DNA from: Stutzerimonas kunmingensis
Lineage (GTDB): Bacteria; Pseudomonadota; Gammaproteobacteria; Pseudomonadales; Pseudomonadaceae
Assembly: GCF_014764705.1 (NCBI RefSeq)
Contig: NZ_JACXXG010000002.1
Span: 284,157-348,156 of the forward strand
DNA: 64,000 nt
Direction of reading: 5' to 3'
Part shown: piece by piece, positions 1 to 8,267 of the stretch
Layout: each line of letters begins with the position of its first letter
Position numbering within the stretch: position 1 is the stretch's first letter
Translations under genes and position numbers: made by a program
Notes under the pieces: model-generated
Seen by the model: the letters and a program-made list of their open reading frames with translations, nothing else
What the model was told of the DNA's origin: nothing
The model's database searches: none

Positions 1-214
1 GCACCGCCACCACGCAGGAATCGCCATAGCCGGTGGTAACGCCGTAGATCACGCCTTCGCGGTCCAGCAGGGTGTCGAGAAACTGCGCGCCGCGGATAAT
101 GCGGCTGCGAAAAGTCTCGTCCGCCTGCAGCCGTGCCGGCGCACGGCGCTGCGCCACGGCCAGCACGTCCTCGATGCGCAGAAGGTGTTCGCCAAAGATC
201 ACGGGCTCAGTCAC
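1..214 (-). CDS. Aromatic amino acid ammonia-lyase (HAL/PAL family), partial
   Basis: Only the first 71 codons are present; the gene continues beyond position 1. It starts with GTG at 214 and overlaps the stop of the upstream acyltransferase by 8 bases. Residues YGVTTGYGDS match the N-terminal signature of histidine/tyrosine/phenylalanine ammonia-lyases, whose Tyr acts as catalytic base; the MIO-forming Ala-Ser-Gly motif would lie outside the window. In aryl polyene clusters this lyase is thought to supply the aryl starter acid (a hydroxycinnamate) for the ligase encoded upstream. The family call is firm for such a short piece. The choice of aromatic starter over histidine rests on the neighbourhood. 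Confidence 0.8.
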   Translation of the reverse strand, partial: MTEPVIFGEHLLRIEDVLAVAQRRAPARLQADETFRSRIIRGAQFLDTLLDREGVIYGVTTGYGDSCVVAV

Positions 215-1151
215 GACGCGGGTCCTGTGTGTTCCAGAAGGGATAGAAGTTGAACCATTGCAGCGGCGCCTCCAGGCAGCGCGCGGCGAGGCGGTCGGCG
301 TAGCGCTGCACTGCCTGCGCGATCACCGCGTCGCGGTCGGCGCGGCGCCAGCGGATGCGTTCGGCGAAGGGCTCGAGATGCACATGGAAGCGTTCGTCCT
401 GCTTGAGACAGAACAGCAGATTCACCGGGCATTCCAGCAGGCCGGCGAGCAACCAGGGCCCCTGGGGAAACGCCGCCGGCTCGCCGAGAAAGTCCGCCAT
501 GGCGGTGCGCCCACCGTGCAGCGGCACCCGGTCACCGGCGATGGCCAACCACTCGCCACGCTCCAGACGCTGGGACAGCTGCAGCATGGTCGCCGGGTCC
601 AGCTCGCTGACCTGGATCAGGCGCAGGTTGTCGGCGCCGGACTGGTCGAGCAGCCGGTTGAACTGCTCGGCGTGACGGGTGTGCACCAGCACGTTCATCC
701 GTACTTCGCCGCCCATTTCCGCCAGTGCCCGGCAGATCTCCAGGTTGCCCAAGTGCGAGCCGACCAGCAGCTGACCGCGCGGCCCGGCGAGACTGGCGTG
801 CAGGTTGGCCGGATCGTGGATCACCAGGCGTTCCCGCCCGACTCGCCCGCTCCAGACATCCAGCTTGTCCAGCAGCGCGTCGGCGAAACTCATGAACTGG
901 CGATAGACCGAGCGGGTGCTTGGCTGCAGTTCGGCGCGACCGCTCCAGCGCGCCAGGTTGCCCTGATACTGGCGCGCGCTGTCACGGGCGCTGCGGCCGA
1001 AGAGGTAGAAATACAGCACGATCAGATACAGTAGCGGCGCCATGGTGCGCCGGCCAAGCACCCGTACCGCCCAGGCGGTCAGGCGCATCAGCGCGAAACT
1101 GCCGCGCTCGCGCTGCGCCGCCCAGTGCGAGGGCATCGGGGCTTCGCTCAT
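207..1151 (-). CDS. LpxL/LpxM-like acyltransferase of the aryl polyene cluster
   Basis: A 314-residue protein of the lysophospholipid/lipid A acyltransferase superfamily. A hydrophobic segment lies at about residues 36-52, with the acceptor motif GSHLGNLE (HX4E, His133 and Glu138), as in LpxL-type late acyltransferases. I take the ATG at 1151 because it overlaps the stop of the glycosyltransferase as ATGA; the open frame extends further upstream but only as antisense to that gene. In aryl polyene clusters such an enzyme probably loads a fatty acyl chain onto the lipid anchor of the pigment at the inner membrane. That role is inferred from context, and a role in lipid A itself is less likely here. 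Confidence 0.85.
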   Translation of the reverse strand: MSEAPMPSHWAAQRERGSFALMRLTAWAVRVLGRRTMAPLLYLIVLYFYLFGRSARDSARQYQGNLARWSGRAELQPSTRSVYRQFMSFADALLDKLDVWSGRVGRERLVIHDPANLHASLAGPRGQLLVGSHLGNLEICRALAEMGGEVRMNVLVHTRHAEQFNRLLDQSGADNLRLIQVSELDPATMLQLSQRLERGEWLAIAGDRVPLHGGRTAMADFLGEPAAFPQGPWLLAGLLECPVNLLFCLKQDERFHVHLEPFAERIRWRRADRDAVIAQAVQRYADRLAARCLEAPLQWFNFYPFWNTQDPRRD

Positions 1152-1960
1152 CGTTGCAGGCGCCGGGCGAGCAGTTTCGGCGCGCGCAGCAGCATGCCGA
1201 AAAACAGTCGGGCATGCATGGCCGAGATCAGCGCATTGTCCAGCCAGAGGCGGAAGTGCGAGACGCCGTCGGCCGGATAATGCACCCGCGTCGGCAGCCA
1301 GACCATCGGCTGCTGCTGCCAGTGCAGACGCACCAGGATCTCGGTGTCGAAATCCATGCGCTGGCCCAGGTGCACGCGGTCGATCAACGCCAACGTCGGC
1401 TCCAGCGGATAGACGCGAAAGCCGCACATCGAGTCGCGGATCGACAGCGACAGGGTGTTGATCCAGACCCAGACGTGTGTGAGGTAGCGAGCATACAGAC
1501 GGCCCTTGGGCACGCTGGCGTCATAGTGCGGATAGCCACAGATCAGCGCGTCCGGTGCCTGGCTGGCGCGATCGAGAAACAGCCCGACGCCGGAGAGATC
1601 GTGCTGGCCGTCGGCGTCGACCTGCAGCGCATGGCTGAAGCCCAGGCGCCCTGCTTCGCGCAGGCCGCTGATCACCGCGCCACCCTTGCCCTGGTTGCGC
1701 TGATGACGGAGCAGGAAGACCTCCGTTTGCTCGGCCAGCTCGTCGATGACCGCCGCAGCGGCAGGGGAGGAACCGTCGTCCACCAGCACGCAGGGAAGGT
1801 CCGCGGCACGCAGCGCCGCGACCACTGCGGGCAGGCTGCGCTCGTGGTTGTACACCGGGATCACCGCGCAGGGCTTGAACCAGTCGTCTTCCGGCTGCAA
1901 GGGCGTTCGAACCACCGCGGTTGCAGCCGCTACGGGTGGCAGCTCGTTCAAAGTGGTCAT
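1148..1960 (-). CDS. Family 2 glycosyltransferase of the aryl polyene cluster
   Basis: A 270-residue GT-A fold glycosyltransferase. Visible motifs are AVIPVYNHE near residue 32, VDDGSS near 60 and the metal-binding QVDADGQHD with the DXD triad at 115-117, all typical of GT2 enzymes related to dolichyl-phosphate mannosyltransferases. There is no long C-terminal membrane region, so it is probably cytosolic or peripheral. It overlaps both neighbours by 4 bases (ATGA), so it is translated from the same message. It most likely adds a sugar to the polyene lipid or its anchor; the donor and acceptor cannot be read from sequence. Confidence 0.88.
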   Translation of the reverse strand: MTTLNELPPVAAATAVVRTPLQPEDDWFKPCAVIPVYNHERSLPAVVAALRAADLPCVLVDDGSSPAAAAVIDELAEQTEVFLLRHQRNQGKGGAVISGLREAGRLGFSHALQVDADGQHDLSGVGLFLDRASQAPDALICGYPHYDASVPKGRLYARYLTHVWVWINTLSLSIRDSMCGFRVYPLEPTLALIDRVHLGQRMDFDTEILVRLHWQQQPMVWLPTRVHYPADGVSHFRLWLDNALISAMHARLFFGMLLRAPKLLARRLQR

Positions 1961-3633
1961 GGCTGCGCTCCCAGCAGAATGCGCCCGGACGAGCAGGGCT
2001 TGTCGTCGTTGTGATAGCTGAAGTACAGCTTGCCGCGCTCGCGATCAAATCGCAGGCTCAGTTGCAGCCGGTCGCCGGGCCGGGCGAGCTGCTGGAATTT
2101 CAGCACTTCCAAGCCACCGAAACGTGGCGGCAAGTCGTCGATCAGTTCGCGCGCGAGGTCCATCGCCCACTCGATCTGGACGACGCCAGGCAGCACCGGC
2201 GTGCGCGGGAAATGGCCGCTGAAGTGCGCCAGATCGAGCGGCACGCGCAGCTCGATCTGCCAGTGATCGTCTTTCCACTGCAGCGCCAGGCGCTCCGGTT
2301 GACGGGTGCGAGGTGCTTGCAGCCATGCATCCAGTTCGGCCTGTGGCAACTTGCCCTGAGGATTGACCGGTAGCTCGCGCACCAGCCGCCAGCGGCGCGG
2401 CAGGGCGAGTGCCTCGCAGTGGGTGCTCAGCTGTTTGCGCAATGCCTGGGTGACGCTGCGGCGCCCCTGATTGCGTAGCGCGAACACCCCCGCATCGCTC
2501 AAGGCCACGAGCGCGCCGAGATAGGCCCGGTTGTCCTGAATCACCTCCAGGCGCGCTTCGCGGACGAACGGATGCTCGGCCAGCGCACGTTCCAGCATCG
2601 GCAGCGAGATGCGTTTTTCTTCCAGCTTGACGATGCGGTCCAGCCGGCCGCGCAGGGCGAAACGACCATCGGCGTGCAGCTCGGCGCCATCGGCGGTCTG
2701 CTCCACATGGCCGCGCCCAAGCCACGGCGACGCCACGCGCAGCGCGCCTTGGTCATCCTGGGCAAGCTCGACGCCCGGTAGCGGCTGCCAGAGTTCGCCA
2801 CTCTGGCGCCAGGCGATGCCGCCGGTTTCCGAGCTGCCATATATCTCCGTGGGCCACTGGCCAAGGCGCTGATGCAGAAATTCACCAGCTTCTGTTGGCA
2901 GCGGGCCGCCGGAGGAAAATACCCGGCACACCTGACGCAATGCCGGCCAGTCGAGGTTGTCGCCCATGCGCTTGAGCAGTGCGGGGCTGGCGACCCAGCA
3001 GAACGATCGCTGCTCACGGCTGGCCCGTTGCATGTCTTCGGCGAACGGCAGGGCGCGTCGCAGAAAAGGGCGGCCAGCACAGAGTGGCCAGAGCACCCGA
3101 AACAGCAGCCCGTAGATGTGCTGCGTGGCGACGCTGCCAATCACCGCGGAATCGCCGAGATCGGCGCCCCACAGGACCTCCAGTGCTTCGACTTCACTGG
3201 CCAGCTGATGCAGGCGCTTGTCGATCAGCTTGGGCTCGCCGCTGGAGCCCGACGTGCAGAGCGTCAGGCCAAGCAGATCTGAATCGAGCTCGGCCGCGGC
3301 AAGCGGAGCCGCCTGCAGATCGGCGAGGGCTGCGTCGCCCGCCTGATCGGTCAGCCAGAGCTCCGCCAACGGGCTCAGCCGTGCCCGACTGGCCGGCTGG
3401 AGGTCGGCAGGCAGCAGCACGCGCACCCCGGCGCGCCAGGCGCCAAGCATAGCGGTAGCCAGTTGCCCGGCATCTTCCAGGTGCACAGCGATGGTTCGCA
3501 CGCCGCGCTGCTGCAGGCCGCCGGCCAGTTGCAGCGCTTCCTGCTGCAGCTGATCGAGCGCAAGCGTGGGGGTGTCGGTTACCGGGCGCGGCCCGCTTCG
3601 AACCAGCAGTTCGCACAGCCCAATCCAGTTCAC
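1957..3633 (-). CDS. Fused AMP-dependent acyl ligase and hot-dog 3-hydroxyacyl dehydratase
   Basis: About 558 residues from a GTG at 3633 that overlaps the preceding stop as GTGA. Residues 1 to about 450 form an acyl-CoA/acyl-ACP synthetase-like adenylating domain, with the phosphate-binding loop LCTSGSSGEPK near residue 125 and IYGSSETGGIAWR further on. The last 100 residues form a FabA/FabZ-like hot-dog domain with HFSGHFPRTPVLPG (catalytic His about 474) and the downstream Glu in QIEWA. It could thus activate the aryl starter acid onto a carrier protein and also dehydrate 3-hydroxyacyl intermediates of the growing polyene. In the best-studied clusters I recall these as two genes. A longer upstream start overlaps the membrane protein gene and is rejected. 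Confidence 0.88.
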   Translation of the reverse strand: MNWIGLCELLVRSGPRPVTDTPTLALDQLQQEALQLAGGLQQRGVRTIAVHLEDAGQLATAMLGAWRAGVRVLLPADLQPASRARLSPLAELWLTDQAGDAALADLQAAPLAAAELDSDLLGLTLCTSGSSGEPKLIDKRLHQLASEVEALEVLWGADLGDSAVIGSVATQHIYGLLFRVLWPLCAGRPFLRRALPFAEDMQRASREQRSFCWVASPALLKRMGDNLDWPALRQVCRVFSSGGPLPTEAGEFLHQRLGQWPTEIYGSSETGGIAWRQSGELWQPLPGVELAQDDQGALRVASPWLGRGHVEQTADGAELHADGRFALRGRLDRIVKLEEKRISLPMLERALAEHPFVREARLEVIQDNRAYLGALVALSDAGVFALRNQGRRSVTQALRKQLSTHCEALALPRRWRLVRELPVNPQGKLPQAELDAWLQAPRTRQPERLALQWKDDHWQIELRVPLDLAHFSGHFPRTPVLPGVVQIEWAMDLARELIDDLPPRFGGLEVLKFQQLARPGDRLQLSLRFDRERGKLYFSYHNDDKPCSSGRILLGAQP

Positions 3634-4205
3634 GGGCGCCCCCTCACACGCTGACGCACCAGCCACTCGCCGGAGAACAGCAGGCCCATCAACAGATAGG
3701 CGATCAGTCCGTTGTACAGCGTCCACCAGGCCAGCGGCGCCCACAGCGTCAGCGCTGTAGCAATCGAGCCGTTGAAGATGAAGAAGCCTACCCAGACCCT
3801 GGTCACCTGCCGCGTATAGCGCACACCTGAAGGCGACAAATCCGGGTCCTGCAGGCGCGCCAGGCGCTCGATGACCGGCATCCCGCTGAATAGGCTGCCG
3901 GCAAACAGCACCAGCATGGCCGCGTTGATCAGCACCGGATACCAGCGCAGCAGGGCGGCGTTATCGAGCAGCCCGAGCAGCAGACAGAACAGCAGCGCGA
4001 TGCCGGCCGTCCAGCGGCTTGCAGCACCGCCGTTACTCAGCAGGCGGGTCAGCCAGAGCGCTCCTAGGAGCGCCGCGAAGATCCGCGGCGAGAGGTGCTC
4101 GATACCGAAATAGACGGCGAAGGGATATGCCAGCCCGATGAGGAGCAGCACGAAACCCGCCATCCGCGTCACGCCGGCCGGGATCTTGGAAAGAGATGTC
4201 AGCAT
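3630..4205 (-). CDS. COG4648-type integral membrane protein of aryl polyene cluster
   Basis: A 191-residue, very hydrophobic protein with about five to six predicted membrane helices (for example residues 15-35, 38-52, 64-82, 86-103 and 138-180). It has no recognisable catalytic motif. Small membrane proteins of this kind are regularly found beside the AMP-ligase in aryl polyene clusters, and their role is not established; assembly or transport of the membrane-bound product is a guess. Its stop overlaps the ligase start by 4 bases, and 66 bases separate it from the acyl carrier gene upstream. Confidence 0.7.
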   Translation of the reverse strand: MLTSLSKIPAGVTRMAGFVLLLIGLAYPFAVYFGIEHLSPRIFAALLGALWLTRLLSNGGAASRWTAGIALLFCLLLGLLDNAALLRWYPVLINAAMLVLFAGSLFSGMPVIERLARLQDPDLSPSGVRYTRQVTRVWVGFFIFNGSIATALTLWAPLAWWTLYNGLIAYLLMGLLFSGEWLVRQRVRGRP

Positions 4206-4271
4206 CAGAAAAGTCCGGAAATGCCCTAGGTACGCCGTGCGCCACTCGTGTGGTGAGGTCGCTCGCGTCGG

Positions 4272-4529
4272 TCAGGCTGTCTCCGCATTGGTCAGGCGGT
4301 AGACCGCCTCGACTACATCGCCCACAGTGCGCACGGCCTTGAATTCTTCCGCGGCGATCTTCTTGCCGGTCTGGCGCTTGATGTGGTCGATCAGGTCAAC
4401 GGCGTCGATGCTGTCGATCTCCAGGTCCTGATACAGGTTGGCTTCTAGGGTGATGCGCTCGGGCTCGAGCTCGAACAGTTCGACCAGAGCGTCACGCAGG
4501 GTCTGGAAAATCTCGTTGCGGCTGTTCAC
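4272..4529 (-). CDS. Acyl carrier protein (first of two)
   Basis: An 85-residue acidic carrier protein. The phosphopantetheine attachment motif is DLEIDSIDAVDL with Ser40, followed by helix III and the usual C-terminal helix. It lies 12 bases downstream of a second carrier protein. In the aryl polyene pathway two carrier proteins work together: one is thought to receive the aryl starter and carry elongation, the other to assist at a different step. Which one does which cannot be told here. It is distinct from housekeeping AcpP, which has the motif GADSLDTVELVM. Confidence 0.92.
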   Translation of the reverse strand: MNSRNEIFQTLRDALVELFELEPERITLEANLYQDLEIDSIDAVDLIDHIKRQTGKKIAAEEFKAVRTVGDVVEAVYRLTNAETA

Positions 4530-4541
4530 GGGAGATACTCC

Positions 4542-4808
4542 TCAGGCGATGGCGCGGTTGGCGCTGACGAAGGCCGCCAGGCTGTCGACGCTGACGAAAT
4601 GCTTGCGAGTGTCCTTGGCGTCCGCATCGATCTTGATGCCGAAGCGCTTCTGGATCGCCAGGCCCAGTTCCAGCGCGTCGACCGAGTCGAGCCCGAGGCC
4701 TTCGCCGAACAGTGGTTGATCGGCGGCAATATCGTCCGGACCGAGGTCTTCCAGCCCCAGCGCGTCGATGATCAGTTGCTTGATTTCACGTTGTAGTTGT
4801 TGGCTCAT
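4542..4808 (-). CDS. Acyl carrier protein (second of two)
   Basis: An 88-residue carrier protein with the phosphopantetheine site GLGLDSVDALEL (Ser42). It differs clearly from the neighbouring carrier (GLGLDSVD against LEIDSIDA), so the two are not a recent duplication. Its start overlaps the end of the upstream acyltransferase gene by 23 bases, which suggests translational coupling. It probably holds intermediates during aryl polyene chain assembly. Confidence 0.92.
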   Translation of the reverse strand: MSQQLQREIKQLIIDALGLEDLGPDDIAADQPLFGEGLGLDSVDALELGLAIQKRFGIKIDADAKDTRKHFVSVDSLAAFVSANRAIA

Positions 4809-5595
4809 CGAGTGCGAGCTCCTTTATGAAGTGTCGGTGCAGATGGTCATTCAGTCGCCGCGAGGCGATCGGGGCAGCGCCTTGGGCGGCGAACGCCTGT
4901 GGGTCGATGTCGCTGCCCACGCGCAGATGAAAGTGAAAACGCCGTGATGGTATGCGATACCAGGGCTCGGCCTTGGTCAGCGTGGTTGGCGTGACGCTGA
5001 TCACTACCGGCGTCACCAGCCTTGCGCCGCGCAGGGCGATGGCCGCTGCGCCGCGGTGAAACTGCGGCGGCTGCCCGGGCGTGGTGCGGGTGCCTTCGGG
5101 AAAGATGATCAGGGTCTGACCTTGCTGCAGGGCCTCGGCGGCTTCGTCGAGCATTTCGGCGCTGCCGTTGTTGCTGATGTACTGCGCGGCGCGAATCGGG
5201 CCACGGGTAAAGGGGTTGTCCCACAGGCTCTGCTTGACCACGCAGTTGGCGTCGCGGATCAGGGCGATCAGCACGACCACATCGATCAGCGACGGGTGAT
5301 TGGCAATAATCAGCTGGCCCGGACGCCCCAGCCGCTCGGCGCCTTCGACTTCATAGGTCAGTACGCCGCTGCGGTACATGAACTGCACGAATAGCCAGAA
5401 CAGCCTGCTCACGGTCTGTCGCGCGCGGCGACGGTGGGTGGCGGCATCACCTGGGAGCAGTGAAAGCAGCGGGAATATAATCAGCCGCAGGCACAGGCCG
5501 CCGATGCCGAACAGGGCGAACGACAGGCCGGTGGCGATGAGTCGCCACAGCCACGGCGCGTTGGGCCGCTTCAGCGAGTCCGCTGCCAGTTCCAT
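4786..5595 (-). CDS. PlsC-like 1-acylglycerophosphate acyltransferase family protein
   Basis: A 269-residue membrane-associated acyltransferase. The N-terminal 50 residues contain two hydrophobic segments, then the catalytic box NHPSLID (His100, Asp105, HX4D) and the substrate-binding motif FPEGTR. This is the lysophosphatidic acid acyltransferase architecture. Within an aryl polyene cluster it is thought to build or acylate the lipid anchor. It overlaps the ketosynthase-like gene by 25 bases and the second carrier gene by 23 bases. Confidence 0.88.
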   Translation of the reverse strand: MELAADSLKRPNAPWLWRLIATGLSFALFGIGGLCLRLIIFPLLSLLPGDAATHRRRARQTVSRLFWLFVQFMYRSGVLTYEVEGAERLGRPGQLIIANHPSLIDVVVLIALIRDANCVVKQSLWDNPFTRGPIRAAQYISNNGSAEMLDEAAEALQQGQTLIIFPEGTRTTPGQPPQFHRGAAAIALRGARLVTPVVISVTPTTLTKAEPWYRIPSRRFHFHLRVGSDIDPQAFAAQGAAPIASRRLNDHLHRHFIKELALDEPTTTT

Positions 5596-6293
5596 TTGCG
5601 CGTCTTCCAGTGATGCGTGAATTGGGAGTGGTCGTGGAGCAAGGCCCGGATCAGTTGCAGAGCATGGACTTGCGGTTGCGACGGGCTTTCATCGGTGGGC
5701 TGCAGTTGCAGCTGCCAGCTGTCGCCCGCGGTCAGGCGTAGCGCCAGTGCATAGGGAATGCTGCAGTCGTCTATCCAGGGGCGGTAGGCCTCGGGAGGCG
5801 ATTCTTCGGCGATCACCAGCAGCACGGCCGGCGCGCCTTCGTTCAGCAGCAGCGCAGCTTCGAGCACCGCGTGTTCCAGGCCATCGCCCTCTGCTGCGAT
5901 CGCGGTCATTTCGCTGGGGTCGCCCTGAAAGATCGACCAGAGCCCGACGATCGCATTGTGCACGGAAAGGCTGAACTGGGTTGGCGAGAGCGGCTGCGCG
6001 TTGGCCAGATCGCTGAGCAGGGCGAAATTGCGGGTGGTTTCCCCGTGGCGCGAGGCGTACACCAGCGGCATCGGGGCACGGCCTTCGCTGAGCGGCTGGG
6101 CGACGGCGAACACCATTCGCGCCAGTCGACTCAGGCGGCGGCGCTGCATCGCCGGCAGAAAGGACACATCCGGCTGCGCTTCGGGATCGTTCGGCCACTG
6201 ACTGGCACTCGCCCAGCGCAACCAGTCGGCCTGGCAGGCGCGGCCCGGAGCCCAGGCCTGCCATTGGTCGATGTCGAAGCGTATAGCGCTCAT
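5571..6293 (-). CDS. Beta-ketoacyl synthase-like chain length factor, first gene of cluster
   Basis: A 240-residue protein resembling the short N-terminal ketosynthase-like family (Ketoacyl-synt_2) of aryl polyene clusters. Recognisable stretches are PLVYASRHGETTRN, SLSVHNAIVGLWSI and EGDGLEHAVLEAALLL. A cysteine nucleophile in the ketosynthase position is missing, as expected for a non-catalytic partner that pairs with a true ketosynthase and sets chain length. The true ketosynthases would be beyond the left edge. It is the first gene after the candidate promoter at 6377-6405. Confidence 0.8.
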   Translation of the reverse strand: MSAIRFDIDQWQAWAPGRACQADWLRWASASQWPNDPEAQPDVSFLPAMQRRRLSRLARMVFAVAQPLSEGRAPMPLVYASRHGETTRNFALLSDLANAQPLSPTQFSLSVHNAIVGLWSIFQGDPSEMTAIAAEGDGLEHAVLEAALLLNEGAPAVLLVIAEESPPEAYRPWIDDCSIPYALALRLTAGDSWQLQLQPTDESPSQPQVHALQLIRALLHDHSQFTHHWKTRKWNWQRTR

Positions 6294-6376
6294 GCTCGCG
6301 CGGCTCTCGTAGCGAGACCGGCGTGCAGACGTCCGTGTAGTGCTTGCATTGGAAGTGCCGCTCGAAAAGTGCGGGC

Positions 6377-6405
6377 ATTATCCAAGTGCGATGAACGCTA
6401 GGCAA
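6377..6405 (-). promoter_or_regulatory. Candidate sigma70 promoter of aryl polyene cluster
   Basis: Read on the minus strand: TTGCCT (6400-6405), 17 bases, GATAAT (6377-6382). It lies 84 bases before the first ATG of the cluster, the only good promoter-like match in the 196-base gap between this cluster and trxC. Confidence 0.5.
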
Positions 6406-6489
6406 ACATTGCGATACATATCCTGATGGGAGGTCGCAGTTGATGTGGAACTCGTCACCCCGACGGCTGTCCGCGGCCAGCGGCTGTGA

Positions 6490-6927
6490 TCAGCTCACGC
6501 CGTGCTGCGCCAGCCACGCCATCAGCTGCGGCAACGGCATGTCGCCGCTCTGCCGGGCGACTTCACGACCGTTGCGGAACAGGATCAGGCTGGGAATCGA
6601 GCGGATGCCAAGTTGTGTCGACAGCTGCGCATTGGCTTCGCTGTCGAGCTTGGCCAGGCGGCAGCGGCCCTGGAGCTGACTGGCAGCCTGCGCAAAGGTC
6701 GGGGCGAAACTGCGGCAGGGCCCGCACCAGCTGGCCCAGACATCTATCAGTAGCGGCAGGTCGCCCTTGATCTGGTTGGCGAACTGGCTCTGTTGCAAGT
6801 CGAACGGAGCGTTTGGCAACGCCTCGGCCTTGCAGCGACCGCAGCGCGGTGCGTCGTGTAGCCGGTCCGCGGGGATACGATTGAGGCTGGCGCAGTGCGC
6901 GCAGGGGACGATCAGTGATTCGGTCAT
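6490..6927 (-). CDS. trxC: Thioredoxin 2 (TrxC)
   Basis: A 145-residue thioredoxin with the extra N-terminal zinc module of thioredoxin 2: CAHC (Cys9, Cys12) and CGRC (Cys29, Cys32). The redox motif WCGPC follows (Cys68, Cys71), with the conserved cis-proline region IRSIPSLILF. It reduces protein disulfides in the cytosol and in E. coli is linked to oxidative stress. It lies 62 bases downstream of metY. A perfect 10-base inverted repeat sits immediately before its ATG and covers the ribosome site. Confidence 0.95.
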   Translation of the reverse strand: MTESLIVPCAHCASLNRIPADRLHDAPRCGRCKAEALPNAPFDLQQSQFANQIKGDLPLLIDVWASWCGPCRSFAPTFAQAASQLQGRCRLAKLDSEANAQLSTQLGIRSIPSLILFRNGREVARQSGDMPLPQLMAWLAQHGVS

Positions 6928-6930
6928 GAC

Positions 6931-6967
6931 GAGGCTCCACGGCGGTATGCCATTAATGTGGAGCCTC
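6931..6967 (-). promoter_or_regulatory. Perfect inverted repeat covering the trxC ribosome site
   Basis: GAGGCTCCAC (6931-6940) and GTGGAGCCTC (6958-6967) are exact inverted repeats of 10 bases with a 17-base loop. In the trxC message the 3' arm carries the GGAG ribosome-binding sequence and ends 3 bases before the ATG. It has no T-run, so it is a poor intrinsic terminator for metY. It could be an RNA switch on translation or a DNA operator. Confidence 0.55.
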
Positions 6968-6989
6968 CGCGGCGGATATCAAGCGCGAG

Positions 6990-8267
6990 TCAGCCCTTGG
7001 ACGCGCTCAGCGCCTGGGCCAGATCGGCGAGGATGTCGTCGATGTGCTCGATACCGATGGATAGCCGGATAAGGTCCTGTGACACACCGGCGCGGGCCAG
7101 TTCCTCGGCATTCAGCTGGCGGTGCGTGGTGCTGGCTGGATGGCAGGCCAAGGACTTGGCGTCGCCGATGTTCACCAGCCGCACCACCAGCTTGAGCGCG
7201 TCGATAAAGCGCGCGCCGGCTTCCATGCCGCCCTCGATACCGAAGCAGAGGATCGACGCCGGCATGCCTCCCATATAACGGCGAGCCAGTTCGTGCTCGG
7301 GGTGATCCGGTAGCCCGGCGTATTTGACCCAGGCCACTTGCGGATGGGCCTGCAGGAACTCGGCGACCTTCAGTGCATTCTCGCAATGGCGTTCCATGCG
7401 CAGCGCAAGGGTTTCCAGCCCCTGCAGGATCAGGAACGAATTGAATGGCGAAATTGCCGCGCCCATGTTGCGCAGCGGCACCACGCGGCAGCGGCCGATG
7501 AAGGCGGCGGGACCGAACGCTTCGGTGTAGGTGACGCCGTGGTAGGACACATCGGGCGTGTTCAGCAGCGCGAAGCGCTCCTTGTGCTGCGCCCAGGGAA
7601 ACTTGCCGGAGTCGACCACGATGCCGCCGATGCTGGTGCCGTGGCCGCCCATGTACTTGGTCAGCGAGTGCACGACGATGTCCGCGCCATGCTCGAAGGG
7701 GCGGCAGAGCATCGGCGTGGCGACGGTGTTGTCGACGATCAGCGGCACGCCGTGGCGGTGTGCGGCTTCGGCCAGGGCGGCTAGGTCGATGATGTTGCCC
7801 GCCGGGTTGCCGATGGATTCGCAGAACACCGCCTTGGTGCGTTCGTCTATCAGCGCTTCCAGGGCGGCGATGTCATCGTGGGCGGCGAAGCGTACTTCGA
7901 TGCCCTGGCGCGGCAGGGTATGGGCGAACAGGTTGTAGGTACCGCCGTAGAGCTTGGCGACCGAGACGATGTTGTCGCCGACTTCGGCGATGGTCTGGAT
8001 GGCGTAGGTGATTGCCGCCATTCCTGAGGCAACGGCCAGTGCCGCCACCCCGCCTTCCAGTGCCGCGACGCGCTGCTCGAGCACGTCGGTGGTGGGATTC
8101 ATGATGCGTGTATAGATGTTGCCCGGCACCTTCAGATCGAACAGGTCGGCGCCGTGCTGGGTGTCGTCGAAGGCATAGGATGTGGTCTGGTAGATCGGTA
8201 CCGCCACCGCCCGGGTGGTCGGGTCCGGGCTGTAGCCTGCATGGATGGCGAGGGTTTCCAGTTTCAT
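6990..8267 (-). CDS. metY: O-acetyl/O-succinylhomoserine sulfhydrylase (MetY/MetZ class)
   Basis: A 425-residue PLP enzyme of the Cys/Met metabolism family. The lysine that binds PLP is in HSLTKYMGGHG (Lys204); SGMAAIT and SRI/TRIMNPTTDVLE match the family's N-terminal blocks. The length and the LAIHAGY..PTTRAVAVPIYQTTSY start are typical of O-acetylhomoserine aminocarboxypropyltransferase, which makes homocysteine from sulfide. The ATG at 8267 is chosen because of the AAGGAGCG ribosome site just before it; a longer frame exists upstream. Pseudomonads mostly use O-succinylhomoserine, so the acyl group of the substrate is uncertain. Confidence 0.88.
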   Translation of the reverse strand: MKLETLAIHAGYSPDPTTRAVAVPIYQTTSYAFDDTQHGADLFDLKVPGNIYTRIMNPTTDVLEQRVAALEGGVAALAVASGMAAITYAIQTIAEVGDNIVSVAKLYGGTYNLFAHTLPRQGIEVRFAAHDDIAALEALIDERTKAVFCESIGNPAGNIIDLAALAEAAHRHGVPLIVDNTVATPMLCRPFEHGADIVVHSLTKYMGGHGTSIGGIVVDSGKFPWAQHKERFALLNTPDVSYHGVTYTEAFGPAAFIGRCRVVPLRNMGAAISPFNSFLILQGLETLALRMERHCENALKVAEFLQAHPQVAWVKYAGLPDHPEHELARRYMGGMPASILCFGIEGGMEAGARFIDALKLVVRLVNIGDAKSLACHPASTTHRQLNAEELARAGVSQDLIRLSIGIEHIDDILADLAQALSASKG

